DNA of 41,377 nucleotides from Lachnospiraceae bacterium UBA4364 (GTDB taxonomy: Bacteria > Bacillota > Clostridia > Lachnospirales > Lachnospiraceae), in assembly GCA_002393955.1 (NCBI GenBank), contig DGSK01000022.1:15430-56806 (forward strand), given 5' to 3'. Position numbers and translations under genes: made by a program. The stretch's first letter is position 1. Each line of letters starts with the position of its first letter. Under the pieces are notes generated by a model, which saw only the letters and a program-made list of their open reading frames with translations, did not search any database and was not told the origin of the DNA. Positions 16,938-25,352 of this stretch are shown here, piece after piece.

Positions 16938-17946
16938 GTCTGTTAAGCCTGTCTCTTCTTCGTTTAATGCGCAGGCAGGTGCTGTAGATATAATCGGCTG
17001 AATATGCATTATGGCTCGGTCTTTCCAGACCGAGCTCTTTTAATTTAGAAGAAAATGATTCTCCGGTATTGCCAAGGAATTTTGCCAGGGACACGGGGTT
17101 TCCCTTGCTGCAGATATAGTCGATTATGGTATCATAGAAATATTCGCAGTCATTCTCAGTAGTTGTATTTTCCTGCTTGTTCTTTTGGATCCACTCACTG
17201 AGATTGTGAGTAAAATTAGCAAATTCGCTGTTTTTTTCAGAGAGCAGGATTTTTACCAGCTTTCTTTCTTCCTGCATGAAATAATCTTTAGGAAATACTC
17301 GGTCAAATTCATCCTCAGTAAAGGGATGGATTTCGCTCTCTTCATCCGGTTCAAAGCATTCACTGACAGAATCATATCCTATGGTTTCGTTTTCGATGTA
17401 ACGGTCTCTGAGTGTCTGTCCGTCTTTGTTTAGCTCTCTGTCAAAAGAATCGTGGGTAATATATATTTTTTTTCTTTTCCCTGTTTCATCTGTAACAGTC
17501 TTTTTTGTAGCATGGTACTTTTTGAAACTATCCAGCATGGCGAAATAACATTTGCCTACAACAAAAGTTTCAAAACTGGATTTTTCAGGCTCGTAAGTGG
17601 GTATTATGTCGATTATTATACTATATGCATCAAGCAGGAGTTCATCAATTACGGCCAGCATATCATCGGTAAAATTACTTTTCGTACGTATCTTGGCAAT
17701 GAGCATTTTGGCGAAGGGAGTATCGCATGTGGTGACAAAGAGGGGGTGCCACTCTTCATCAGTAAAAAAATATTCCTCTTTACCGGTAAATGGACTGAGT
17801 GCAGTGAGAATATCATTGCGCAGTTCATCGTATCCGGGGCTGCGGAAGTGTGCCGGATCCGGATTGCCATTTTCTTTTAGTATTCTCTGCATCTCCAGTA
17901 CTTCTTCCTGGATGTGCTTCCAGTCGATATTTGTATATTTACTCAT
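16927..17946 (-). CDS. sigma-70-like protein (339 aa)
   Basis: Residues about 101-147 resemble sigma factor region 2: DELLLDAYSIIIDIIPTYEP, then EKSSFETFVVGKCYFAMLDS and a basic segment, as in the YDP..gsF.ty....ild.lrk pattern. The C-terminal part (about 275-335) ends in a basic helical segment (CLRIKRRRDRLNRL) that could be a region-4-like HTH. It lacks a signal peptide or membrane helix. The match is weak and read by eye; a phage- or element-encoded sigma factor is my best guess. The start overlaps the stop of a truncated uma2 reading frame by ATGA and has no strong ribosome site, so its translation should depend on that leader frame. Confidence 0.6.
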   Translation of the reverse strand: MSKYTNIDWKHIQEEVLEMQRILKENGNPDPAHFRSPGYDELRNDILTALSPFTGKEEYFFTDEEWHPLFVTTCDTPFAKMLIAKIRTKSNFTDDMLAVIDELLLDAYSIIIDIIPTYEPEKSSFETFVVGKCYFAMLDSFKKYHATKKTVTDETGKRKKIYITHDSFDRELNKDGQTLRDRYIENETIGYDSVSECFEPDEESEIHPFTEDEFDRVFPKDYFMQEERKLVKILLSEKNSEFANFTHNLSEWIQKNKQENTTTENDCEYFYDTIIDYICSKGNPVSLAKFLGNTGESFSSKLKELGLERPSHNAYSADYIYSTCLRIKRRRDRLNRLTN

Positions 17947-18080
17947 ATAGATATCCGCTGATGTATCATCGACGGTGTTGCCATCATATACATCTCTCCG
18001 TCAATCAGTTCTGCCCGCTCCCCATCAGGAAGTGCTTCAATTTCCGCTACAGTGTGTTTGCTCATTGCAAAATTCTCCAT
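17943..18080 (-). pseudogene. uma2 5' fragment acting as leader frame (45 codons)
   Basis: The 45 residues match the start of the Uma2 protein encoded at 31654-32199 (both have KHTVAEIEALPDGERAELID and DGEMYMMATPS). It keeps its own ribosome site AAAGGAG and promoter, then stops at TGA exactly over the ATG of the sigma-like gene. Everything after the first quarter of uma2 has been replaced by that gene, so this is both a relic and a ready-made expression leader. Confidence 0.8.
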
Positions 18081-18095
18081 TCGTATTCTCCTTTC

Positions 18096-18124
18096 ATCAT
18101 AAAGAGTTTAGGGTGCTTTTTCAA
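18096..18124 (-). promoter_or_regulatory. sigma-A promoter of uma2 fragment and sigma-like gene
   Basis: On the minus strand TTGAAA (18119-18124), 17-nt spacer, TATGAT (18096-18101). The intact uma2 gene has the corresponding TTGAAA-17-TATCAT at 32215-32243. Confidence 0.65.
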
Positions 18125-18236
18125 GCATAAAACAGTGAAAACACAGACGGGAAACGTCCGGGTATACCTGAGATAATGTGGAATTGTTCCACCGGTACAT
18201 GAACAATATACCATTCAAAATCTGTAAATTTCCCCA

Positions 18237-18264
18237 TTGACATATAGTCTTTATGTGTTACAAT
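18237..18264 (+). promoter_or_regulatory. sigma-A promoter upstream of cassette B
   Basis: TTGACA (18237-18242), 16-nt spacer, TACAAT (18259-18264). A GGTGC/GCACC hairpin follows at about 18305-18325. Transcripts would run toward the composite element at 18449 and leader L copy 2. No gene is supported between 18081 and 18709; that 629-nt gap is regulatory. Confidence 0.6.
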
Positions 18265-18448
18265 GAAATCACTCGATAAGAGGGATTTCTTTCAGAGATC
18301 AATCGGTGCAGTCTGAAAGCACCGATAATCAAATAAAATTCCAAAAGAAGAAACTGAATACGGAGATGTTATTTTTGTGCATTTTTGTCGCTGTACGTTG
18401 TTTTTGCAGCCGTTAGTTTTGCACGAAAATGTCGTTTTTTGCGGAAAT

Positions 18449-18491
18449 GCCGGAAATTTTCGGCGGTTTTTGGTCGGCCCCATAATAAGTG
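18449..18491 (+). promoter_or_regulatory. terminator-promoter composite element, copy 4
   Basis: GCCG/CGGC stem around GAAATTTT, GG, T5, then CATAATAAGTGTG with CATAAT 14 nt after CGGCGG. It precedes leader L copy 2. Confidence 0.55.
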
Positions 18492-18542
18492 TGGGACTGA
18501 TTTCGCAGAACGTGCTTCGATCGCACCTTGACAACTGCATGA

Positions 18543-18620
18543 TGGAAATACACGGGAGGCCCCCATCCGGGGAAACAGCGCCACGACCCGCTTCAAGCGG
18601 CGAGCGGCTCCCGAAAAGTG
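18543..18620 (+). ncRNA. structured leader element L, copy 2
   Basis: Same outer helix (CGGGAG/CTCCCG), CCCC/GGGG hairpin and unpaired GCGCCACGACC and GCGAGCGGC as copy 1. The inner hairpin is CCGC-TTCAA-GCGG instead of a 7-bp stem with ATCG loop, so pairing is kept while sequence changes. It lies about 90 nt before the MoxR start of copy B. Confidence 0.65.
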
Positions 18621-18679
18621 CCCTTGCATCCGCTCTGGTAACCGAAAGAAAAGATTGGTATTCAGTTACGAATATTTAA

Positions 18680-18705
18680 GCTGCGAAAAGGCAGCAGAAA
18701 GGTGG
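18680..18705 (+). promoter_or_regulatory. hairpin-AGAAAGGTGG ribosome-site module (MoxR B)
   Basis: GCTGC/GCAGC hairpin joined directly to AGAAAGGTGG before the ATG at 18710. The stem sequence differs from the one at 6973 but pairing and the joined purine tract are kept. Confidence 0.6.
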
Positions 18706-18709
18706 AACT

Positions 18710-19789
18710 ATGACACTTAGAGATTTTAGAAATTGCATTGAGTTCAACATAGAGCAAGGCATAAGGCATGCAGTGCTTGGCCTGGGAGCACCGGGTCTCG
18801 GAAAGTCCGAGATGATACAGCAGATCGGCGAGAAATACGGCTACAAGGTGATAGACCTGCGTCTCGCCCAGATGTCTGAGGTGGAGATCGGCGGACTCAT
18901 CTATCCGAATGAGGATCACACCAAGACCAGATGGCTTGCACCTGAGATCCTGCCGGATGAGGAAAGGGATGGCAAAAAGACTATCCTGTTGCTGGACGAG
19001 ATCACATCTTGTCCGAAGCGCGTGCAGGTGGCAGCCTATCAGCTTGTCCTTGACAGGCGGGTGGGACAGTACAAGCTGCCGGAAGGCACCATCGTGATAG
19101 CCCTTGGAAATCGAGAAAGCGATGACGGTGTGTATGTAAAGCTTGCGGCACCTCTGGCTGACCGTTTTGAAATCCATAATATCGATGTGGATTACAGGGT
19201 CTGGAAAGAGGACTATGCCATACCGAATGGTATAAATGGATATGTAGTGAGGTACTTAAACTGCTATCCCGAGTCACTCCATACTCAGAAGAGCGGCACC
19301 GATGAAATGGTATTTGCCACGCCGCGATCCTGGACCAGGGTAAGCGAAATCCTGAACTGCACGGATGACATAAGCAATCCGGCTGTCAGGTTCAAGATCA
19401 TCGGCAATATCGGTGATGTTGAGGCACATAAATTCTTCCAGTTCTGTGAGAAGGATTACGGAATAATGATCGATAAGTTTATTGAAGGCAGTATTCCGGC
19501 ACCAATTGATCCGGCGGAGATCGAAATGATAATCGATCATCTGACTTCAAAGGCGGCAATTGTGTGCAGATCTTCCGCCTCACAGAAGCTTTCTGAAAGA
19601 GACCGTGAAATACTTCACGACATCGTCGACTGCATCCTAAGGCTTAAGCGTACGGAGTTTGTTACCTACGCTATGAAGCGGCTGTTGAAGGTTAATCCTA
19701 ACATCATCAAGTCCATTATATTTGAAATGGATGATCCGGAAATGGAGAAGTATTTGGACCGGATGGATAAAGTGGTTGCCTGTGCATAA
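18710..19789 (+). CDS. MoxR-family AAA+ ATPase, copy B (359 aa)
   Basis: Closely related to the protein at 7004: same length, same GAPGLGKS P-loop at 26-33, LLLDE Walker B at 93-97, ALGNRE sensor and PLADRFE segment. The two differ mainly in the C-terminal third. All catalytic motifs are intact, so both copies should hydrolyse ATP. Mixed rings of the two proteins are conceivable. The gene is followed after 63 nt by the 438-aa gene. Confidence 0.9.
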   Translation: MTLRDFRNCIEFNIEQGIRHAVLGLGAPGLGKSEMIQQIGEKYGYKVIDLRLAQMSEVEIGGLIYPNEDHTKTRWLAPEILPDEERDGKKTILLLDEITSCPKRVQVAAYQLVLDRRVGQYKLPEGTIVIALGNRESDDGVYVKLAAPLADRFEIHNIDVDYRVWKEDYAIPNGINGYVVRYLNCYPESLHTQKSGTDEMVFATPRSWTRVSEILNCTDDISNPAVRFKIIGNIGDVEAHKFFQFCEKDYGIMIDKFIEGSIPAPIDPAEIEMIIDHLTSKAAIVCRSSASQKLSERDREILHDIVDCILRLKRTEFVTYAMKRLLKVNPNIIKSIIFEMDDPEMEKYLDRMDKVVACA

Positions 19790-19821
19790 AAGGCGGCCAC
19801 GGCAGGGATTCTTTCGAAGGT

Positions 19822-19848
19822 GCCGCAAAAAGCGTGGCAGAAAGGAGG
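19822..19848 (+). promoter_or_regulatory. hairpin-AGAAAGGAGG ribosome-site module (438-aa gene)
   Basis: GCCGC/GTGGC hairpin joined to AGAAAGGAGG, 4 nt before ATG at 19853. It fixes this start over an in-frame ATG at 19820. Confidence 0.55.
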
Positions 19849-19852
19849 TACT

Positions 19853-21169
19853 ATGGACTTCAGTACAAACTATGTGAATTTTATCAGGAAGATATATTCA
19901 CTGGAGAAATCAGAGAGCAATCATCTGGCACTTATGGAACTGCTCAGCCTATTTGAGTTTTCCGAGTTGCAGGGATATAACACGGATCTTACCTACGATA
20001 CCATGAGCACCCTCGCAGGTTTTTACCCTGAAATAATGGATGAACTTGCACATTACTCTAAGTTCAGGCGAGAGAAGTGTTTTAAGAATGCGGGTACCCT
20101 GAACAAGATGGCTGAAAAGATGGTAGATGTGCTATGGCTTTACGGTAAAAAGGCCGGCAATCATGCAAAGCCTGCAGATGCACGCTACGATGCAAGGATG
20201 ATAAACAACTGGTTTTGGAAGGACGATTACATCGTTGCGGGGAATACTATCCTTTATATAGAAGTAAAGGATATCAACGGTATAGCCAAAGTTCCCGCGT
20301 ACCTTGCCCAGAGGTATATTGAACGACTTGGGCAGGGGAGCCTTAGGATAGGAGAAAAACAGCTGGAGAAAGTTGTGATAGATCCTGGCATCAAGACGGT
20401 GGCTGCACAGCCGGAACTCATCCATACGTCTGTGCTTGAATTGACACAGGGTGTAACAAAAGTAGAGATTCCTCAGGATATACTGAGCACTACGAAGATA
20501 TTTTTCAGACTATCGCCGGATCAGGCTGACAGGTACAGGCCGGTTGCAGGGTATAAAACAGCTGATGGTGGGTGCCTTCTGTCAAGTAGTTTTATGGGGT
20601 CTTACGACATTAACTGGGGCTATTATTTTCCGCAGGTTAACCTTTACAGGAAAAAGACCAGTCAGGACAGCTTTGACATTGACTACCAGCTGAAATTCGG
20701 GGATGCTTATAATGATTTAAGTCATGGCCCGTATTTATCGTTTATTACCGGAGATGCCAGCAGAGCAGTGTCACTTTTGGGGGCGAATGTATCGGAACCC
20801 TTTGAAGATATTGACAGGATTGGAAGTCTTCTGGTCGATAATATGAGTGATAAGGAAAGACAGGTTATCAGGAAGGGGGTTATACGTGATCTATACTGTG
20901 TCTTTTACGACCGCGAAGATGGCCCGGTGCTGCAGATATTAATAGGTATTTGCCTGCATTATGACGCTGATATTGCGGATGTACATTACAAAGGAAGGGA
21001 GTATACGATATTCAGGGCCTTTAATACACATTCTCCGTCAGGCGAAAGTCATGCTTTTATGATAGCTGATGAGAATGGCTGTCTCAATGAAGACGATGAT
21101 GCTGTAAACTATTATAATGTTAAGCAGTATTACATGAGAAGATTCAGGCTGATAAATATACTTAATTAG
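19853..21169 (+). CDS. cassette protein of unknown function, copy B (438 aa)
   Basis: Paralogue of the protein at 8162. The N-terminal 100 residues are very similar (NYVNFIRKIYS, ESNHLALMEL, TLAGFYPEIMDELA), as are the WxDxYIVAGxTILYxE strand and the terminal YYMRRFRLI helix; the part around residues 230-330 has diverged most. This pattern suggests conserved docking ends with a variable middle, possibly the specificity part. No catalytic motif is visible. The stop is 13 nt before the VWA gene. Confidence 0.8.
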   Translation: MDFSTNYVNFIRKIYSLEKSESNHLALMELLSLFEFSELQGYNTDLTYDTMSTLAGFYPEIMDELAHYSKFRREKCFKNAGTLNKMAEKMVDVLWLYGKKAGNHAKPADARYDARMINNWFWKDDYIVAGNTILYIEVKDINGIAKVPAYLAQRYIERLGQGSLRIGEKQLEKVVIDPGIKTVAAQPELIHTSVLELTQGVTKVEIPQDILSTTKIFFRLSPDQADRYRPVAGYKTADGGCLLSSSFMGSYDINWGYYFPQVNLYRKKTSQDSFDIDYQLKFGDAYNDLSHGPYLSFITGDASRAVSLLGANVSEPFEDIDRIGSLLVDNMSDKERQVIRKGVIRDLYCVFYDREDGPVLQILIGICLHYDADIADVHYKGREYTIFRAFNTHSPSGESHAFMIADENGCLNEDDDAVNYYNVKQYYMRRFRLINILN

Positions 21170-21182
21170 GACAGGAGGAATT

Positions 21183-22355
21183 ATGAATCAGGATACAAAA
21201 GACAGAATTGAAGATGTCAGGGCAAATATATTACTGGAGAAGCCCTTTTATGGGACTATACTTTCCCACATCCCATTGGTGGAGGATGAAAGCATTGATA
21301 CGGCGGCAACAGACGGGCGCAGGATAATCTACTCGCCTGAGTATATGGGGATGCTCACGGGAAGCGAGATAAAATTCATCCTTCTGCACGAGCTGCTGCA
21401 CATCCTTCTGATGCATTTCTCCAGAAGGAAAGGAAGGGACCGTGTAATATGGAATATCGCAACAGACTATGTGATAAATCTGACACTGAGGAAGAGCGGA
21501 TATTATGGTCCGGATGGAGTGATTTATCCCCATTATAATTTAGGCTGGGAAGAAAAAAGTGCCGAGGTGTATTATGATGAGTTGTACAATTCGGAGGATG
21601 AGGGCGTGAAGAAAATGATCGAAAGCGTCAGGAGAGTGATAGAAAAATCTGAAATAGGGAGACTGGTGCCGTCTGATCTGATGGGAGACTATGCGGAGCT
21701 TTCGCCGGATGAGGAAGAAGAACTGCGGCGTATGTTCAAGGATTCAATAAAGAAAGCGATGGTCTTCGGCGGAAAGCCGCCGGAAATCATTTCCGAGCTG
21801 TACTTCACAACAAAGCCCAAATACCTGCCCTGGGATAGCCTTCTTAGGGAATACCTGCAGGAAAATGAAGCTGACGATTCTTCATACTTAAAGCCGGAGC
21901 GCAAATACCTGCATATGGGTATGATAGTACCGGGGGCTGATCCGGATGAAAACGATCTCGGCGAGATATGGGCCTTTATAGATACATCCGGCTCCATATC
22001 GCAGGAAACAGTTATGGAATTCCTGACGCAGCTTAAGCAGATCCTAAGTTCCTATACCTGTACACTGAACCTGGCATACTGGGATTCGAGCATAGGCGAT
22101 GTTTATAAGGACATACAGAAAAAAGAAGACCTGCTGAAATGCAAGACATACTGGGGTGGCGGCACGGATGTTGCGTGCGTATACAAGTATATTGAAGAAA
22201 ACAGAATACGGCCATATCTGATGCTGATACTTACGGACGGGTATTTTGATGATATGCCGATGATTCCAGGAAGCCTGCGGAATAGCACGATAATGGTACT
22301 TAGCGAAGACTGTGGAAGGAATATGAGTAGATACGGGAAAGTGGCGGTGCTGTAA
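21183..22355 (+). CDS. DUF2201-type metallopeptidase-like / VWA protein, copy B (390 aa)
   Basis: Paralogue of the protein at 9602 with the same HELLH motif near residue 70 and the DTSGS adhesion-site motif near 268, plus GGTD and LTDG. An insert and an acidic stretch (SPDEEEELRRM) between the two domains are alike in both. The ribosome site AGGAGG lies 4 nt before ATG. Both the putative zinc site and the metal-binding VWA site appear intact. Confidence 0.85.
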   Translation: MNQDTKDRIEDVRANILLEKPFYGTILSHIPLVEDESIDTAATDGRRIIYSPEYMGMLTGSEIKFILLHELLHILLMHFSRRKGRDRVIWNIATDYVINLTLRKSGYYGPDGVIYPHYNLGWEEKSAEVYYDELYNSEDEGVKKMIESVRRVIEKSEIGRLVPSDLMGDYAELSPDEEEELRRMFKDSIKKAMVFGGKPPEIISELYFTTKPKYLPWDSLLREYLQENEADDSSYLKPERKYLHMGMIVPGADPDENDLGEIWAFIDTSGSISQETVMEFLTQLKQILSSYTCTLNLAYWDSSIGDVYKDIQKKEDLLKCKTYWGGGTDVACVYKYIEENRIRPYLMLILTDGYFDDMPMIPGSLRNSTIMVLSEDCGRNMSRYGKVAVL

Positions 22356-22546
22356 TCGGAAGAAGCGATAGGACTTGAGCAGAAAATTAATATAGCTATA
22401 GGAAACGACAGGGCCTGCATAGCTATAACTAAAGCTTAAAATGTGATAGGATACAATTATTGGACAGAAATTTATGGTACAGCCCGAAGCACTTGCTGCT
22501 ATGGGCGTACTGAATTATCAAATAGACAAAAAGGAGGACAGATACA

Positions 22547-22891
22547 ATGGGAATAGATTGGGAAGAAATACTTGGAGCTGAGGGTGAGGATCTGCAGGAT
22601 GCGTATGATTCTGCTGTCTGGGATGCGACTGCTTATGAGAGAAAGGCTGAAGAGCGGGCAAAGCAGGCAGCAAGGAACCGAATAAAGAATGAGAAGCACT
22701 ACATCGACTGTCCCTTTGAGGAGAAAAATGAGGCCAAAGCCTTAGGAGCAAAATGGGATCCTGACAAGAAGAAGTGGTACTACACCGGTGATATGGATCC
22801 GATGAAGTTTAAGAAGTGGACGAACAATAAAAAGAAATTCATAATAATTGCAGGTGGCAAAGTAAATGCTAAGAAAGGCCCGAAGTCATAG
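22547..22891 (+). CDS. DUF5710-domain protein (114 aa)
   Basis: Residues about 48-85 form a DUF5710 domain (YIDCPFEEKNEAKALGAKWD followed by KKWY), a small domain often attached to mobile-element primases and nucleases and thought to bind nucleic acid. The N-terminus is acidic and helical, the C-terminus very lysine-rich, which fits nucleic-acid binding. AAAGGAGG lies about 9 nt before ATG. It occupies the slot where copy A carries mazEF. The 190-nt gap before it has a CAGCCCGAAGCA-type leader resembling the one at 23777. Confidence 0.75.
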   Translation: MGIDWEEILGAEGEDLQDAYDSAVWDATAYERKAEERAKQAARNRIKNEKHYIDCPFEEKNEAKALGAKWDPDKKKWYYTGDMDPMKFKKWTNNKKKFIIIAGGKVNAKKGPKS

Positions 22892-22988
22892 TACATAGAT
22901 TGCAAATTAAAGTTATTTAAGAATCGTTGTACGGGCTGACATGGGTGTACTGAAAAATAAATTTGATGTTTAAAACAAATGCGGGGAA

Positions 22989-23035
22989 CCGCCGGAAAAT
23001 TTCCGGCGGTTTTTTGGTGCCCCCATAATGAAGTG
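22989..23035 (+). promoter_or_regulatory. terminator-promoter composite element, copy 5
   Basis: Perfect stem CCGCCGG/CCGGCGG (22989-23009), T6, then CATAATGAAGTGAG with CATAAT at 23024, 14 nt after the stem. It precedes the ClpP-like gene of copy B, matching copy 2 in position and in GAAGTGAG. Confidence 0.65.
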
Positions 23036-23134
23036 AGGGGGATCGTGCAGCCCAGCAGAGTGCCTGCATTATTAAGGAGGTGTAGCAACAAGCAGGCAAG
23101 CAGTTAGTTCAGGTATTTAAGAACCGATGTACCA

Positions 23135-23150
23135 GCATCCGGAAAGATGC
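23135..23150 (+). promoter_or_regulatory. hairpin in clpP-like leader B
   Basis: GCATC-CGGAAA-GATGC hairpin followed by ACA, 26 nt before the start. It is the counterpart of the one at 11598. Confidence 0.45.
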
Positions 23151-23176
23151 ACAGAAATCAACGAGGAGGATAAAAA

Positions 23177-23755
23177 ATGAAGGGTTTATTTTTACACGAG
23201 TCAGCAAGAGGAATAGACGCGTATGGTCCGGAGAGCGGACTGCTTAAGTCAAGGATGCTCTTTTTCACTGAGGAGGTGACGCCGGCGAGTTCCAATGAGC
23301 TTATAGAGTACCTTCTCTTTTTAGACAAGGAAGCACCGGGTGAAGAGATAACACTCTGCATCAACTCTCCCGGTGGCGAGGTGGTAAGTGGCCTTGCAGT
23401 TTACGACACCATCCGCATGCTGGAGAGCCCGGTGCGTACTGTCTGCATAGGAACAGCGGCAAGCATGGGGTCCATACTTTTCCTTGCAGGCGAGCGTCGG
23501 CTTATGCTGCCACATTGCAAAATAATGATCCACGACCCATTGATTGCCGGGCTTTCAGGCAGCAAGAAGGCACTTGAGCTTGAAAAAGAGGCTGTGAAGC
23601 TTATGGAGGCCAGAGCGATAATCGGCGGCATCATTGCTGAACGCAGCGGGCACACACTTGAGGAAGTGTATGAGAAGACAAAAGAAGACTGCTACCTTGA
23701 TGCAGAGGAAGCAATCGACTTTGGCATAGCTACCGGGATTATTGAAAAATGGTAA
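23177..23755 (+). CDS. ClpP-like serine protease, copy B (192 aa)
   Basis: Same length as copy A and differing at 6 of the first 60 residues. Ser96, His119 and Asp171 are all present. The region after the active-site histidine (AGLSGSKKALELEKEA) is shared and differs from the QGQATDIEI-like sequence of housekeeping ClpP, which suggests a separate subfamily whose ring may pair with a cassette-specific ATPase. ACGAGGAGG lies in front of ATG. Mixed rings of A and B subunits are possible. Confidence 0.9.
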   Translation: MKGLFLHESARGIDAYGPESGLLKSRMLFFTEEVTPASSNELIEYLLFLDKEAPGEEITLCINSPGGEVVSGLAVYDTIRMLESPVRTVCIGTAASMGSILFLAGERRLMLPHCKIMIHDPLIAGLSGSKKALELEKEAVKLMEARAIIGGIIAERSGHTLEEVYEKTKEDCYLDAEEAIDFGIATGIIEKW

Positions 23756-23776
23756 GTGCACCGTAGCTATTCATGA

Positions 23777-23818
23777 CAGCCCGAAGCATTTGCGATGCAA
23801 ATCCTTAATAGTGGGCTG
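23777..23818 (+). promoter_or_regulatory. structured leader before TraG-like gene B
   Basis: CAGCCC/GGGCTG outer stem enclosing ATTTGC-GAT-GCAAAT. The 157-nt gap to the next start lacks the composite element found in the same place in copy A. The 5' part, CAGCCCGAAGCA, also occurs at about 22484. Confidence 0.45.
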
Positions 23819-23912
23819 CCGTAACTGGCGGATCCGATAGGTTCTGAACAGTTATGGTATATGACACATGGTAACAGAAAACGTACATACATAATACAAA
23901 GGAGAGATTAAT

Positions 23913-25268
23913 ATGAGAAACACAGAAGATTTAAGAGAAACTGTTGACCGTTCAAAGTCATTCCGCGTTTTTGCAAAGGACCTTAAGCGCTCGGAGGACA
24001 GCCGTACTACAGGGCTTAACAACAATGTTCTGGTGATTGGCATATCCGGCTGCAGCAAGACCGGTTCCTATGTGCATCCTAATATGTTTTCCACCTGTGG
24101 AAGCATAGTGGTGGCCGACACCAAGGGACTGCTCTACAGGAACTATGCAAAGGAACTTGAAAAACAGGGCTATGAGGTACAGCTTATAGATTTCGTGCAG
24201 CCTGAATACTCAATGGGCTATAATCCGCTGGATGGCGTAGAACGCTACAGGAAAAAAACTAAAATATTAGTTTATGCAGGGGTTTATGAGGATGGCGAGG
24301 AACTCGTTCAGCCGGAGTATGAAGAAGTCGAATACGAGACCTACCGCCAGCGGGATGTGATGAGTATAGCCAAGCTGGTGGTTCCGGAAGCTGATGATAA
24401 GGAACCCTTCTGGACTGACTCGGCCAGGGTGGTAATAGCCAGCCTGATCGCCTATGTGCTGGAGGTTCTTCCGCCGGAGGAGCAGAATTTTGATTCTGTG
24501 TCAAAGCTTTTCAGACGGATGTGCAGTGATATTGAGCATACAGAACATGGTTGTTCTCCGGAAGTGTCATTCTTCAAGTCGCTTGAATATGAGAATCCCG
24601 AGAGCTTTGCGGTGAAAAAGTATCAGATGTATGCCATTAATTTCAGGGCAGACAAATGCTGGAGCTCTATCGCACAATTTGTGGCAAATGCACTGAACGT
24701 TTTCGATTATGAAGAAAATGCTCATATGCTCTGCCGTAGTGAGGTTGATCTGGCCGACCTGGGAAGACGAAAGACAGCACTTTTTGTAAATGTCAGCGAC
24801 ACGGATCGTGCTATGGACAGTATTGTGAATATCTTTTATACGCAGCTTTTCCAGGTGCTCTGTCGGGAAGCAAATGATAGACCTGATGGACGATTGCAGG
24901 TCCCTGTACACATCATGCTGGATGATTTCGCAGCGAATGTGTATATCCCGGATTTTGACAAGATCATATCCGTGATACGTTCCCGTGACATAAGTACCAG
25001 CATCATACTGCAGTCCCTGTCCCAGCTTGAGGGCATGTATAATAAAGGTCAGGCTTCAACCATCATAAATAACTGTGACACCATGCTCTATATGGGAGGA
25101 CAGGACGTGGATACTGCTAAGTTTTTTGCTGATAAAGCCGGAAGGCTGCCGGAACGCATACTTGAGCTGGACCTTGACCATGAATGGGTATTTACCAGAG
25201 GCCAGAAGGCATGTCTGGCTGAGAAGATAAAGCCCTATTCGGTAAGTCCTTCGGATTTTCAGGCATAA
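23913..25268 (+). CDS. soluble TraG/VirD4-like ATPase, copy B (451 aa)
   Basis: Same length as copy A and very similar along its whole length, including the unusual P-loop GISGCSKT at 43-50 and Asp-Asp Walker B (LDDFAANVYIPDF). Divergence is concentrated around residues 85-140. Because the non-standard motifs are shared, they predate the duplication and are not random decay. AAAGGAG precedes ATG. Confidence 0.85.
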   Translation: MRNTEDLRETVDRSKSFRVFAKDLKRSEDSRTTGLNNNVLVIGISGCSKTGSYVHPNMFSTCGSIVVADTKGLLYRNYAKELEKQGYEVQLIDFVQPEYSMGYNPLDGVERYRKKTKILVYAGVYEDGEELVQPEYEEVEYETYRQRDVMSIAKLVVPEADDKEPFWTDSARVVIASLIAYVLEVLPPEEQNFDSVSKLFRRMCSDIEHTEHGCSPEVSFFKSLEYENPESFAVKKYQMYAINFRADKCWSSIAQFVANALNVFDYEENAHMLCRSEVDLADLGRRKTALFVNVSDTDRAMDSIVNIFYTQLFQVLCREANDRPDGRLQVPVHIMLDDFAANVYIPDFDKIISVIRSRDISTSIILQSLSQLEGMYNKGQASTIINNCDTMLYMGGQDVDTAKFFADKAGRLPERILELDLDHEWVFTRGQKACLAEKIKPYSVSPSDFQA

Positions 25269-25275
25269 TTCAACT

Positions 25276-25344
25276 GAACATTGATGCCGCAAGACGGCAT
25301 CAATGTTCTATATCGCATCAGAGAATTTGCATACGCAAATTCTC
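25276..25344 (+). repeat. two strong intercistronic hairpins
   Basis: A perfect 14-bp stem (25276-25289 with 25295-25308, loop CAAGA) and a perfect 10-bp stem (25321-25330 with 25335-25344, loop ATAC), neither followed by a T tract. They lie between the TraG-like and 238-aa genes and are absent from copy A. mRNA stabilisation or processing is likelier than termination. Confidence 0.55.
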
Positions 25345-25352
25345 CTCGCGTA

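Noticed and set aside
18377..18679. Plus-strand frame across the region before MoxR copy B
   Set aside because: It overlaps the composite element and leader L; the matching region of copy A does not keep the frame, and no start signal is seen.
12305..25268. The region as an integrative conjugative element on the basis of the TraG-like genes
   Set aside because: No relaxase, integrase, VirB4-type ATPase or channel genes are seen, and the TraG-like proteins lack membrane helices.
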